Source: Streptomyces sp. NRRL S-37 (GTDB lineage Bacteria; Actinomycetota; Actinomycetes; Streptomycetales; Streptomycetaceae). Taken from it: a DNA stretch of 64,000 nucleotides. Positions within the stretch are counted from its first letter, which is position 1. Each line of letters opens with the position of its first letter. The stretch covers positions 408,542-472,541 of the forward strand of contig NZ_JOIZ01000006.1 in the NCBI RefSeq assembly GCF_000721605.1, given 5' to 3'. Shown here piece by piece: positions 8,044-17,162 of the stretch. The notes under the pieces are model-generated. The model did no database searches. It was given only the letters and a program-made list of their open reading frames with translations, and was not told where the DNA came from. Both the position numbers and the translations under genes were made by a program.

Positions 8044-11000
8044 CTATTCCGCCGACTTGCCACCCGTACGTGTACCCCCCGCGGCGGCCCCCGCCTTGAC
8101 CCCGTTGTCCTTGGCGCCCCCCGGCGCCTCGAAGGACTCCAGCGCCTCCAGCACGTCCTGCACGCGCGAGATCTCCGCGTTGATGTCCTCGCGGCGCCGC
8201 ACCAGCACCTCCAGCTCGCGCTTGCCCTCCTCGACCGTGCGCCGCGCCTCCCGGACCGCCTCGGCCTTCAGCTCCTCGGCCTCCCGCACGAGCGAGGCCT
8301 TCTTCTGCTCCGCCTCCTTGAGCAGGCCCTCGGCCTTCTTCACGGCGGCGATCCGCACCTTGCCGGCCTCGGAGTTGGCCTCGGAGACGATCTCCTTGGC
8401 CTTCGCCTCCGCCTTGGCGAGCTGCTCCTCGGCGGCCTTGATGAGCGCGTCGCACCGGTCGCCCGTCGACTTCATCGTCTCCGCCGCCTCACGGCGGGCC
8501 CGCTCGTGCAGCTCCTCGATCTCGGAGGTGATCCGGTCGCGCAGCTCCTCCGCGCGCTCCCTGATCTGCGTCGCGTCCCGGCGCGCGCCGACCAGCAGTT
8601 CGTCCGCGTCCGTACGGGCCTTCTCCACCCGCGTGTTGCCCTCGACGGTCGCCTCGGCGACCAGCCGGTCGGCCTCGCTGCGGGCCGCGCCGACCATCGT
8701 GTCCGCCTGCGCCTCGGCCTCCGCCGTCGTCTTCAGCGCCTGCTGCCGCGCCTCGGCGAGCAGCTTGTCCGCCTCGGCGGTGGTCTCCGTGATGAGCGTG
8801 TCCACCTGCTCGGCCGCCTCGGAACGCCGCTTGTTGGCGTCCTTGCGGGCCTCGTCCAGCGTCCGCTCCGCCTCCTCGCGCGCGGCGGACACCAGCCGCT
8901 CGGCCTCCGACTCCGCACCGGACCTGACCCGCTCGGCCTCCTGGCGCATCCGCTCCGCGTGCGCCTGCGCCGACCCGACCGTCTCCGCCGCCTCGGCGCG
9001 CAGCCGCTCCGCGTCCCCGGTGGCGTCCGCGATCAGCTTCTCCGCCTTGGACACCGACTCCGACCGCAGCCGCTCGCTCTCCGCGAGGGTCTCGTCGGTG
9101 AGCCGCTCCGCCTCACTGCGGGCCTCGGTGATGAGGGTGTCCGCCTGCGTCGCCGCGTCCGAACGGATCCGGTTGGCGTCCTCACGGGCGTCCGCCCGGG
9201 TGCGCGCGGCGGCCTGCTCCGCCTCGGCGATCGTGTCGGACGCCTCCGTCCGCACCCGCTGGGCGTGCTCGGACACGTCCGTACGGATCCGGTCGGCCTC
9301 CGCGATGGCCTCGGACACCGTCCGCTCGGCCAGCGCCTTCGCGGCCTCCGTCTCCTCCTGCGCCTCGCGCCGCAGCCGGCCCGCGTCCTCGCCGGCCCGC
9401 TCCCGCTCCGCGTAGGCGTCGGAGCGGACCCGGTCCGCCTCCTCCTCGGCCTCACGGCGGGTGCGCTCCGCCGCGTGCTCGGCGGCGCTGCGCAGCCCGG
9501 CGATCTCCTCCTGCGCCTGCTCGTGCAGCCCGGCCACGGAGTCCCGCACCTGCTGGGCGTGCTGTTCGGCCGCCGACACCATCTCGGTGGCGCGCCGGTC
9601 GGCCTCCTCGACCAGCCGTACGGCCTCGGCCTGCGCCTCCTCCACCCGGGTGCGCGCCGACGCCAGCAGCTCCTCGCTCTGCTCGCGGGCCCGCTCGCGC
9701 TCCTGGTCGGCCTCCTGCCGGGCCGCGCCGAGGAGTTCCTCGGCCTCGCGGCGGCGCCGGGCGGCCTCCTCCTGCGCGGCGGCCAGCGTCTCCGAGGCCT
9801 CCGTACCGATCCGCTCGGCGGCGGCCTGCGCCTCCGCGCGCATCCGGTCGGCGCTGTCCTGCGCCTCCGACTTCAGCCGCTCCGCCTCGGCCGCGGCCTC
9901 CGACCGCAGCCGCACGGCGACGGACTCGCCCTCCGCGCGGGACGCCGACGCGTCCGCGGCGGCCTCGTCCCGCAGCCGTTCGGCCTCCGCCTCCGCCTGC
10001 TGCCGCAGCGTCCGGATCCGCTCGGCGGCCTCCGCGCGCAGCCGCTCGGTCTCCTCGGCCGCCTCCCGGCGGATCCGGCCGGCCTCCTCACGCGCCTCGC
10101 TCAGCGCCTGCTCGGCCGACGCCAGCCGCTCCTCGGCCTCCGTGTGCAGCCGCGTCAGCTCCTCGGCGGCCTCCGCACGGCGCGCCTCCACCACCCGCTC
10201 GGTCTCCTCGCGCAGCTCGCGCGCGGCCCGCTCGGCGTCCTCCTTGAGCGCGTCGGCCTGCTCGACGGCCTCCGCGCGGTGCCGCTCGGCCTCCTGACGG
10301 GTGCGCTCCAGCGTCTCCTCGGCCTGCCGGCGCAGCGTCGTGGCCCGCTCGATGGCCTCGGTGCGGACCTTCTCGCTGTCGCCCTGCGCGGTGGAGCGCA
10401 GTTCGTCGGCGTCCGCCTTCGCCTTGGCGAGCAGCTCCTCGGCGGACCTCGCCGCCTCCTCGATCTGCGCCACGGCCTCCTTGCGGGCCTCCGCGCGGAT
10501 CTTCTCGCCCTCGGCGACCGCGTCGGCGCGCAGCTGCTCGGCCTCGCCGCGCAGCCGGCGGGCCTCCTCCTGCAGCTCGACCGTCTTGGCGCGGTACTCC
10601 TTGGTGTCGTCCTTCGCCGCGCCCTTGAGCTGCTCGGCGATGTCGTGCGCCTCCGCGCGCAGCCGGTCCGCCTCGGCCTCGGCCTCGCTGCGGATCCGCT
10701 CGGCCTCCTCGGCCGCCGCCCTGGTGGTCCGCTTGGCCTCCTCGGACGCCTTGTTGAGGACGTCCTCGGCGGTCTTGGCCGCCTTGGAGAGCTGGGTGGC
10801 GGACTCCTCGGCGGTGAGTGCGCGGGCCTTCTCGGCGGCCTCCGCGACGATCTTCTCGGCCTCCGCGCGGGCGTCGGCGACCAGCTGCTCGGCCTCCGCC
10901 TTGGTGGACTCGGCCTCCTTGGTGGCCTCACTGACCAGCCGCGCCACCTGCTCCTTGGCGGTGCGCGTACGGGTCTCGTTGGCGGACTCGGCGGAGGCGA

Positions 11001-11889
11001 GCGCCTTCGCGGCGGACTCCTTCGCCTCGGCGAGCACCTTCTCCGCCTCCGCGCGGGCCTCGCGCAGCGCGGATTCGGCCTGGGACATCCGCTCCTCGGC
11101 GGCCCGGCTGAGCTCCTGCGCCTCACGGCGCGCGGCCTCCGCCTCGCCGGCCGTCGACGTCCGGAGCTGCTCGGCGTGGTCGGTGGCCTCCTGGGCCTGC
11201 GTCGAGGCCGCGTTCAGCAGCCGCTCCGCGTCCGCGCGGGCCCGGCGCAGGATCTGCTCGGCCTCCGCGCGGGCCGACTCCGCCTCGCTCCGCAGCCGCT
11301 GCCGGGCCTCGGCCGTCAGCCGCTCCGCCTCCGCGCGGGCGGCGGCCAGCGCCTGCTCGGTCTCCGCGCGGGACTCCTCGAGGAGCCGGCGGGCCTGCTG
11401 CTCGGTGCGGGCGCGCAACTGCTCCGCCCACGCCACGTTCTCGTTGACGTGCGACTCGACGGTCTGCCGGCGCTCCGCCAGCTCCTGGTCGAGCTGCTGG
11501 CGCCGCGTCACCGCCTCCTGGTGCAGCTCCGCCTGGAGCCGGGCCGCCTGCTCCGCGTGCTCCTGGAGGATCCGCTGGGTCTGCGCCCGCGCCTGGCTCA
11601 GCTCCCGCTCGGCGTCCGCGCGGATCTGGTCGGCCTGCAGCTGCGCGTTGCGCAGCAACTGCTCGGCCTGGTAGCCGATGTCACCGCCGTCGTACGCGGG
11701 CCGGGACATGATGGTGCGCCGCGCCTCGTGCAGCTTGGCGCGCAGCACCTCGACCTGGTAGCCGAGGTCCTCGGCGTGCTGGATCGCCTTTTCCCGCTCG
11801 GTCTTCAGCCGCTTCATCTCGGCTTCGAACCGAGAGAGGTGGTCGACGTCAGCCGCCGGCTCTCGCTCCTGGCTCTCGTAGCCCCGCAC
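8044..11889 (-). CDS. scy: Scy, giant coiled-coil tip-organising scaffold
   Basis: Long coiled-coil organiser of the hyphal tip (SCO5397 type), working with FilP and DivIVA in polarised growth. About 1,281 residues are nearly all Ala/Glu/Arg/Gln-rich coiled coil; after a conserved head (RGYESQEREPAADVDHL, then YQVEVLRAKLHEARR) comes a long series of imperfect repeats of the form EAxRxRxEAxxEAE. The GTG at 11889 is chosen because the conserved family start follows it; an ATG at 11940 and upstream codons give longer versions of up to 1,349 aa. The repetitive sequence produces a huge antisense open frame that is not a gene. Confidence 0.9.
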   Translation of the reverse strand: MRGYESQEREPAADVDHLSRFEAEMKRLKTEREKAIQHAEDLGYQVEVLRAKLHEARRTIMSRPAYDGGDIGYQAEQLLRNAQLQADQIRADAERELSQARAQTQRILQEHAEQAARLQAELHQEAVTRRQQLDQELAERRQTVESHVNENVAWAEQLRARTEQQARRLLEESRAETEQALAAARAEAERLTAEARQRLRSEAESARAEAEQILRRARADAERLLNAASTQAQEATDHAEQLRTSTAGEAEAARREAQELSRAAEERMSQAESALREARAEAEKVLAEAKESAAKALASAESANETRTRTAKEQVARLVSEATKEAESTKAEAEQLVADARAEAEKIVAEAAEKARALTAEESATQLSKAAKTAEDVLNKASEEAKRTTRAAAEEAERIRSEAEAEADRLRAEAHDIAEQLKGAAKDDTKEYRAKTVELQEEARRLRGEAEQLRADAVAEGEKIRAEARKEAVAQIEEAARSAEELLAKAKADADELRSTAQGDSEKVRTEAIERATTLRRQAEETLERTRQEAERHRAEAVEQADALKEDAERAARELREETERVVEARRAEAAEELTRLHTEAEERLASAEQALSEAREEAGRIRREAAEETERLRAEAAERIRTLRQQAEAEAERLRDEAAADASASRAEGESVAVRLRSEAAAEAERLKSEAQDSADRMRAEAQAAAERIGTEASETLAAAQEEAARRRREAEELLGAARQEADQERERAREQSEELLASARTRVEEAQAEAVRLVEEADRRATEMVSAAEQHAQQVRDSVAGLHEQAQEEIAGLRSAAEHAAERTRREAEEEADRVRSDAYAERERAGEDAGRLRREAQEETEAAKALAERTVSEAIAEADRIRTDVSEHAQRVRTEASDTIAEAEQAAARTRADAREDANRIRSDAATQADTLITEARSEAERLTDETLAESERLRSESVSKAEKLIADATGDAERLRAEAAETVGSAQAHAERMRQEAERVRSGAESEAERLVSAAREEAERTLDEARKDANKRRSEAAEQVDTLITETTAEADKLLAEARQQALKTTAEAEAQADTMVGAARSEADRLVAEATVEGNTRVEKARTDADELLVGARRDATQIRERAEELRDRITSEIEELHERARREAAETMKSTGDRCDALIKAAEEQLAKAEAKAKEIVSEANSEAGKVRIAAVKKAEGLLKEAEQKKASLVREAEELKAEAVREARRTVEEGKRELEVLVRRREDINAEISRVQDVLEALESFEAPGGAKDNGVKAGAAAGGTRTGGKSAE

Positions 11890-12118
11890 TGCGCGGTCCC
11901 ATCCGTCCCCTGGTCGCAAGTCTGGCCGAGCTCCGTCCATCCGCCGAACGGGGCCCCCGGGGAATGGTGTCAGATCAGCGGCGGAGCATGGGCTGCCGCC
12001 CCGCGCTCGCCCCCCGGAAACCGGACCCCGGCGATCCCGCCGCCAAAGACGACGGGACTCGGTCACCACGCATCGAGCGGCGACCGGACCCAACCCTACC
12101 GGCCCTTATGTACGTGGG

Positions 12119-12559
12119 TCAGTGCCCGGACGACTCAACGGGCGCCGAAGTGACCAGTTCCGTCAGTACGCCGTGGCAGTCCTTGGGGTGCAGGAAGGTG
12201 ATTCGTGACCCCATGGAGCCGCGCCGGGGCTCTTCGTACAGAACGCGTACGCCCTTGTCCTTGATGTCCGCGGCCTCCGCGTCCACATCCGCCGTACCGA
12301 AGGCGATGTGGTGGACGCCCTCGCCGTTCTTCGCCAGCCACTTGGCGACGGTGGAGTCCTCCCGGGTCGGCTCCAGGAGCTGCAGGTAGGAGGCCCCGCC
12401 GTCGGAGGTCTCATTGATCTTGAGCATGGCCTCGCGCACGCCCTGCTCCTCGTTGACCTCGGAGTGGAACACCTCGAAGCCGTACGTGGACCGGTAGAAC
12501 TCGACGGTCTTGTCGAGGTCGAAGCAGGCGATCCCGATGTGGTCGATTCGCGTCAGCAT
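12119..12559 (-). CDS. mce: Methylmalonyl-CoA epimerase
   Basis: Interconverts (2R)- and (2S)-methylmalonyl-CoA, linking propionyl-CoA metabolism and polyketide extender supply to the B12-dependent mutase. The 146-residue VOC-fold protein has the family start MLTRIDHIGIACFDLDKTVEFY, with the metal-binding His in DHIGIA, Glu in the LLEPTRED strand and His in GVHHIAF. Divergent from the thiolase gene across a 147-base promoter region, and close to meaB, which serves the partner mutases. Confidence 0.93.
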   Translation of the reverse strand: MLTRIDHIGIACFDLDKTVEFYRSTYGFEVFHSEVNEEQGVREAMLKINETSDGGASYLQLLEPTREDSTVAKWLAKNGEGVHHIAFGTADVDAEAADIKDKGVRVLYEEPRRGSMGSRITFLHPKDCHGVLTELVTSAPVESSGH

Positions 12560-12706
12560 GGATTCAGTGCAGCGCTCCCGCGATGGTTACGCAACGTGCG
12601 CGCGATCACACCGAAAGGGCGATGACGTGGTCCACCGCACGTCAGTACATTCGAAGTAAACCCTCGTTCACTCCTCGGCTGTGCAGCCGGAAGGGGATCG
12701 CAGCTC

Positions 12707-13930
12707 ATGTCTTCCGAAACTTCCGCACCATCCGCAACGAACGGCACGACCTCCGTCATCGTCGCGGGCGCCCGCACCCCCATGGGTCGGCTGCTCGGCT
12801 CACTGAAGTCCTTCTCCGGAGCCGACCTCGGCGGCTTCGCGATCAAGGCCGCCCTCGACCGTGCGGGGATCGGCGGCGACCAGGTCCAGTACGTGATCAT
12901 GGGCCAGGTGCTCCAGGCCGGCGCCGGCCAGATCCCGGCCCGCCAGGCCGCCGTCAAGGCCGGCATCCCGATGAGCGTCCCGGCGCTCACCGTCAACAAG
13001 GTGTGCCTCTCCGGCCTCGACGCCATCGCGCTGGCCGACCAGCTCATCCGCGCCGGCGAGTTCGACGTGATCGTCGCCGGCGGCCAGGAGTCCATGACCA
13101 ACGCCCCGCACCTGCTGCCGAAGTCCCGCGAGGGCTTCAAGTACGGCGCGGTGCAGATGCTCGACGCCATGGCGTACGACGGTCTGACCGACTCCTTCGA
13201 GAACATCGCCATGGGCGAGTCCACGGAGAAGCACAACACCCGCCTCGGCATCGCCCGCCCCGAGCAGGACGAGATCGCCGCCCTGTCCCACCAGCGGGCC
13301 GCCGCCGCGCAGAAGAACGGCGTCTTCGAGGCCGAGATCACCCCGGTCGAGATCCCGCAGCGCAAGGGCGACCCGGTGCTGTTCAGCAAGGACGAGGGCA
13401 TCCGCGGCGACACCACGGCCGAGTCGCTCGGCAAGCTGCGTCCGGCCTTCGCCAAGGACGGCACCATCACCGCGGGCTCCTCCTCGCAGATCTCGGACGG
13501 CGCGGCGGCCGTGGTCGTGATGAGCAAGGCCAAGGCGCAGGAGCTGGGCCTGGACTGGATCGCCGAGATCGGCGCCCACGGCAACGTGGCCGGTCCCGAC
13601 AACTCCCTCCAGTCGCAGCCGTCCAACGCGATCCGGCACGCCCTGAAGAAGGAGGGCCTGGAGGTCTCCGACCTCGACCTCATCGAGATCAACGAGGCCT
13701 TCGCCGCGGTCGCCGTGCAGTCAATGAAGGACTTGGGTGTTTCCACCGAAAAGGTGAACGTCAACGGCGGCGCCATCGCGCTGGGTCACCCGATCGGGAT
13801 GTCCGGCGCCCGGCTCGTCCTGCACCTGGCGCTGGAGCTGAAGCGGCGCGGCGGCGGTGTCGGCGCGGCGGCGCTGTGCGGCGGCGGCGGCCAGGGCGAC
13901 GCGCTGATCGTGCGGGTTCCCAGGGCCTGA
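12707..13930 (+). CDS. Acetyl-CoA C-acetyltransferase (acetoacetyl-CoA thiolase)
   Basis: Condenses two acetyl-CoA or thiolytically cleaves acetoacetyl-CoA. The 407-residue thiolase has its nucleophilic Cys100 in TVNKVCLSG, the NEAFA motif near residue 330, the GHPIG His near 363, and the second catalytic Cys in ALCGGGGQG near the C-terminus. A short Ser/Thr-rich leader precedes the conserved [11 protein letters not shown]. Ribosome site GGGGATCG lies ahead of ATG 12707. meaB follows 40 bases downstream and is probably co-transcribed. SCO5399-like. Confidence 0.93.
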   Translation: MSSETSAPSATNGTTSVIVAGARTPMGRLLGSLKSFSGADLGGFAIKAALDRAGIGGDQVQYVIMGQVLQAGAGQIPARQAAVKAGIPMSVPALTVNKVCLSGLDAIALADQLIRAGEFDVIVAGGQESMTNAPHLLPKSREGFKYGAVQMLDAMAYDGLTDSFENIAMGESTEKHNTRLGIARPEQDEIAALSHQRAAAAQKNGVFEAEITPVEIPQRKGDPVLFSKDEGIRGDTTAESLGKLRPAFAKDGTITAGSSSQISDGAAAVVVMSKAKAQELGLDWIAEIGAHGNVAGPDNSLQSQPSNAIRHALKKEGLEVSDLDLIEINEAFAAVAVQSMKDLGVSTEKVNVNGGAIALGHPIGMSGARLVLHLALELKRRGGGVGAAALCGGGGQGDALIVRVPRA

Positions 13931-13970
13931 TCCGCTTTTTGCAGGTTTTCCTCTCGTGAACGGAGCTGTG

Positions 13971-14927
13971 ATGCAGGACGTCTCCTCGCTGGTCGCCCGG
14001 GCCAGGGAAGGCAGGCCACGGGCCGTGGCCCGGCTGATCTCCCTGGTGGAGGGGGCGTCCCCGCAGCTCAGGGAGGTGATGGCGGCCCTGGCGCCGCTGA
14101 CCGGGAACGCGTACGTGGTCGGCCTGACCGGCTCCCCGGGCGTGGGCAAGTCCACCTCCACCTCGGCCTTGGTGACCGCGTACCGCAAACAGGGCAAGCG
14201 GGTCGGCGTCCTCGCGGTGGACCCCTCCTCGCCCTTCTCGGGCGGCGCCCTGCTCGGCGACCGCGTCCGCATGTCGGAGCACGCCTCCGACCCGGGCGTC
14301 TACATCCGCTCGATGGCGACGCGTGGCCACCTGGGCGGCCTGGCGTGGGCGGCCCCGCAGGCCATCCGCGTCCTGGACGCGGCGGGCTGCGACGTGATCC
14401 TGGTCGAGACGGTGGGCGTGGGACAGTCGGAGGTGGAGATCGCCTCCCAGGCCGACACGTCGGTGGTGCTCCTGGCCCCCGGCATGGGCGACGGGATCCA
14501 GGCGGCGAAGGCCGGAATCCTGGAGATCGGCGACGTCTACGTGGTCAACAAGGCCGACCGCGACGGCGCCGACGCCACCGCCCGCGAGCTGAACCACATG
14601 CTCGGCCTCGGCGAGTCCCGCGCCCCCGGCGACTGGCGCCCGCCGATCGTGAAGACGGTCGCCGCGCGGGGCGAGGGCGTCGACGAGGTCGTCGAGGCCC
14701 TGGAGAAGCACCGCGCCTGGATGGAGGAGGGGGGCGTCCTGACGGAACGCCGCCTGGCCCGGGCCTCCCGCGAGGTCGAGACCATCGCGGTCACGGCCCT
14801 GCGCGAACGCATCGGCGACCTCCACGGCGACCGCCGCCTGGACGCGCTGGCGGAACGCATCATCGCGGGCGAGCTGGACCCGTACCGGGCGGCGGACGAA
14901 CTGGTGGCGGGGCTGACCCGGGGCTGA
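13971..14927 (+). CDS. meaB: MeaB, G3E GTPase chaperone of methylmalonyl-CoA-type mutases
   Basis: GTPase that loads and protects adenosylcobalamin in methylmalonyl/isobutyryl-CoA mutases (ArgK/MeaB family). The 318-residue protein has P-loop GSPGVGKS at residues 54-61, the DPSSPFSGGALLGDR switch, VETVGVGQSE, and the base-recognition NKAD. ATG 13971 is preferred because GGAG lies 5 bases upstream; a GTG at 13956 is weaker. The probable client IcmA is encoded 10 kb further on, and the epimerase gene lies just upstream. Confidence 0.93.
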   Translation: MQDVSSLVARAREGRPRAVARLISLVEGASPQLREVMAALAPLTGNAYVVGLTGSPGVGKSTSTSALVTAYRKQGKRVGVLAVDPSSPFSGGALLGDRVRMSEHASDPGVYIRSMATRGHLGGLAWAAPQAIRVLDAAGCDVILVETVGVGQSEVEIASQADTSVVLLAPGMGDGIQAAKAGILEIGDVYVVNKADRDGADATARELNHMLGLGESRAPGDWRPPIVKTVAARGEGVDEVVEALEKHRAWMEEGGVLTERRLARASREVETIAVTALRERIGDLHGDRRLDALAERIIAGELDPYRAADELVAGLTRG

Positions 14928-14936
14928 CCGCAGTGG

Positions 14937-15389
14937 TCAGAGATCGTCGGGCAGGAGCCGGAAGGCGGGTTCTCCGGTGAGCGGCCGCATCATGCGGAAA
15001 TGGCTGTCCGTGGTGAAGAGGGACGTCGTCCGGAAGGCCGCCGCCAGCGCCACGTTCATCGCGTCCGCCAGCCCCACTCCTGCCCCGCCGTCGGTGTCGG
15101 CATATCCGCGCATCACCGCCATGGCCGCCCTCAGGTGCGGCGTGGTCTCGGGAATCTCGAACCGGCGGGCCTCCGCCTGCCCTGCGACGAAGTCCAGCGC
15201 GCTCATGGCCGCACGGGCACCGATCCGTGACGTCAGCAGGTAGTCCAGCTCGGTGAGCACCATGGGCGACACCACGAGGTGACCCATGCGGGCCAGAGCC
15301 TCCCGGTGAGCGGCGTGGCGGGGGTCCTTCGGGGTGAACAGCCGGTACAGCGCGTTGGTGTCGGCGATCGCGACCGGGACGTCAGCCAT
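14937..15389 (-). CDS. PIN-domain toxin (VapC-like ribonuclease)
   Basis: A 150-residue PIN-domain protein. Acidic residues expected for the metal site appear in IADTNALYRLF near the N-terminus, in LTELDYLL near residue 50, in the GVGLADAMNVALA segment and in FTTDSHF near the end. It overlaps the upstream antitoxin gene by 8 bases, the usual toxin-antitoxin arrangement. ATG 15389 gives the conserved MADVPVAIADTN start. It converges with meaB. Likely a tRNA- or mRNA-cleaving toxin; the target is unknown. Confidence 0.87.
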   Translation of the reverse strand: MADVPVAIADTNALYRLFTPKDPRHAAHREALARMGHLVVSPMVLTELDYLLTSRIGARAAMSALDFVAGQAEARRFEIPETTPHLRAAMAVMRGYADTDGGAGVGLADAMNVALAAAFRTTSLFTTDSHFRMMRPLTGEPAFRLLPDDL

Positions 15390-15669
15390 CGGTCTCCTCG
15401 GCCGTCGCTCCACCCATACCGCGCAGCGTCGCCTCGATCTCGTCGTCGTCGAGCACCGGACCCCCCAGGTCGGGGATGTCCAGGTCGCCCATGGGGTCGG
15501 TGCGGAACGGGTACGCGGGGCGGCCCGTGGGCGTGCCCCGGGGAACGATGTCCCCTATGGGCACGCCGTCCTTGGTGATGGTCACCGTCTCCCCGGCCGC
15601 CACGCGGGCCAGGACGCGTGATGTCTGCTGATTGAGTTCCCTGAGCGGGACCTCGGCACCGTCACTCAT
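15382..15669 (-). CDS. Antitoxin of the Phd/YefM type
   Basis: A 95-residue antitoxin with the typical N-terminal DNA-binding unit: EVPLRELNQQTSRVLARVAAGETVTITKDGVPIGDIVP. The disordered acidic C-terminus, rich in Asp and Glu, should wrap the PIN toxin encoded immediately downstream. By analogy the pair should repress its own promoter upstream of 15669. No other small gene intervenes. Confidence 0.87.
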   Translation of the reverse strand: MSDGAEVPLRELNQQTSRVLARVAAGETVTITKDGVPIGDIVPRGTPTGRPAYPFRTDPMGDLDIPDLGGPVLDDDEIEATLRGMGGATAEETDG

Positions 15670-15709
15670 TCCTCTAATGTACTACCCGTTCTACATGGCG
15701 GGGCGGTGC

Positions 15710-16327
15710 TCAGTCGTCGTCCGGGTCGTCCCCGTCGTCGTCCCGGTCCGCCGTGACGGAGCCGCTGCGCAGGTCGACCCGCCAGTCCCGCTCGTCCCCG
15801 CCGGAGGCGCGGGTCTCGGTCTCCCAGCCCCGGTCATCGTCGTCGTCCAGCTCCACCGACGTCACCGTCCCCTTGGCGGCAGCCGCCTTCGCGGCCTCCT
15901 CGGCCGTCACCGACGCCCCCTTCAGCGCGGCCCGCACCTCGGCGGTGTCGTCCTCGTCATCCTCCGAGGAGCCCAGGACCTTTCCGGTGCCCGGGTCGAT
16001 ACGCACGCTGTGCCAGGTGTCCCCCTTGCCGAGGACGTCGACCTCCCAGACCGCGTCGTCCAGTTCGGCGGAGACGGCCGTGCCCGGCGTGTGCTTCAGC
16101 GCGGCGGCGATGGCGCCGGCGGCGGTGACGTCACCGGAGACGGCACGCTCGTCGCGGTCGTCGTCCCGCGTGTCGTCGTCGCGCCCGTCGTCGTCCCCCG
16201 CCCGGGTCTCCGCCCGCGCCACCGACGCCGGCCCGTCGTCGTCCCCCGAGACCGCGAGGGCCGTGGCCGTACCGCCCCCGACGAGAGCCGCGGCGGTGAC
16301 GACGGCGATCACGATGTTGCGCTTCAT
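15710..16327 (-). CDS. Exported PepSY-domain protein, Asp-rich
   Basis: A 205-residue secreted protein: signal peptide MKRNIVIAVVTAAALVGGGTATALA, then an acidic Asp-rich linker, then two PepSY-type repeats (about residues 68-110 and 125-185: TAAGAIAAALKHTPGTAVSAEL...WEVDVLG and TAEEAAKAAAAKG...WRVDL). PepSY domains commonly inhibit proteases or sense the envelope. The gene is divergent from a two-component system, sharing a 115-base regulatory region with a clear inverted repeat, so it is probably a target of that system. Confidence 0.85.
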   Translation of the reverse strand: MKRNIVIAVVTAAALVGGGTATALAVSGDDDGPASVARAETRAGDDDGRDDDTRDDDRDERAVSGDVTAAGAIAAALKHTPGTAVSAELDDAVWEVDVLGKGDTWHSVRIDPGTGKVLGSSEDDEDDTAEVRAALKGASVTAEEAAKAAAAKGTVTSVELDDDDDRGWETETRASGGDERDWRVDLRSGSVTADRDDDGDDPDDD

Positions 16328-16389
16328 GCTGGTTCCTCCCGAGCTGCTTCGTTTGCGACGCCTTCAATCTCGCCGACCGACGCTGAGGA

Positions 16390-16423
16390 GAACCTGAAAC
16401 CGGCTGAAAGGATCTTCAGGTTC
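16390..16423. promoter_or_regulatory. Inverted repeat with tandem CTGAAA boxes, likely response-regulator site
   Basis: Perfect 9-bp arms GAACCTGAA and TTCAGGTTC separated by 16 bases lie between the PepSY gene and the response-regulator gene. Within the left part CTGAAA occurs twice, 10 bp apart (16394 and 16404), the spacing expected for an OmpR-type dimer. I infer autoregulation plus control of the PepSY gene. Confidence 0.55.
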
Positions 16424-16442
16424 CCTTTGCGACCCTTGACGC

Positions 16443-17162
16443 ATGCGCCCACCCGTCTCCCACCACCACCCTGCCGGAGGCGCTTCGCGCCGCCTCTTTC
16501 GACTCTTGATCGTGGAGGACGAGAAGCGGCTGGCCCTGTCGCTCGCCAAGGGCCTCACCGCCGAGGGCTACGCCGTGGACGTCGTCCACGACGGCCGGGA
16601 GGGGCTGCACCGGGCCACGGAGGGGACGTACGACCTCATCGTCCTCGACATCATGCTGCCCGGCCTGAACGGCTACCGGGTCTGCGCCGCCCTGCGCGCC
16701 GCCGGCCACGACGTGCCGATCCTGATGCTCACGGCGAAGGACGGCGAGTACGACGAGGCGGAGGGCCTCGACACCGGCGCCGACGACTACCTCACCAAGC
16801 CGTTCTCGTACGTCGTCCTCGTCGCCAGGATCAAGGCGCTGCTGCGCCGCCGGCAGGGCGCCGGGGCCTCCCCGGTCCATGTGCACGGCGACCTCAAGGT
16901 GGACACCGCCGCCCGCCGGGTCTTCCTGGACGAGGACGAGGTGACCCTGACCGCCAAGGAGTTCTCGGTCCTCGAACACCTGGTGCTGCGGGCCGGCGAG
17001 GTGGTCTCCAAGGCCGACATCCTCGAACACGTCTGGGACTTCGCCTACGAGGGCGACCCCAACATCGTCGAGGTCTACGTCAGCGCCCTGCGCCGCAAAC
17101 TGCGCGCCGGCCTCATCCGCACCGTGCGCGGCGCCGGCTACCGCCTGGAGACGGCGCCGTGA
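16443..17162 (+). CDS. OmpR-family response regulator
   Basis: A 239-residue regulator: receiver domain with the acidic pair in IVEDEK, phospho-acceptor Asp in LIVLDIMLPGLNG, the K in TKPFSYVVL, and a C-terminal winged helix (LTAKEFSVLEHLV ... VVSKADILEHVWDF ... VYVSALRRKL). The first ~20 residues (MRPPVSHHHPAGGASRRLF) are unusual and ATG 16443 lacks a ribosome site, so the mRNA may be leaderless or the true start may be the internal TTG at the conserved LLIVEDEK. Overlaps its kinase gene by 4 bases (GTGA). Confidence 0.92.
   Translation: MRPPVSHHHPAGGASRRLFRLLIVEDEKRLALSLAKGLTAEGYAVDVVHDGREGLHRATEGTYDLIVLDIMLPGLNGYRVCAALRAAGHDVPILMLTAKDGEYDEAEGLDTGADDYLTKPFSYVVLVARIKALLRRRQGAGASPVHVHGDLKVDTAARRVFLDEDEVTLTAKEFSVLEHLVLRAGEVVSKADILEHVWDFAYEGDPNIVEVYVSALRRKLRAGLIRTVRGAGYRLETAP

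Noticed and set aside
8506..12153. A 1,215-codon open frame antisense to scy
   Set aside because: It mirrors the repetitive, GC-rich scy coding strand; its Leu/Arg/Gly-rich product has no family features and scy itself is well supported.
15632..17160. Long plus-strand frame upstream of the histidine kinase
   Set aside because: Antisense to the PepSY gene and out of frame across the response regulator; only the part from 17159 is real.
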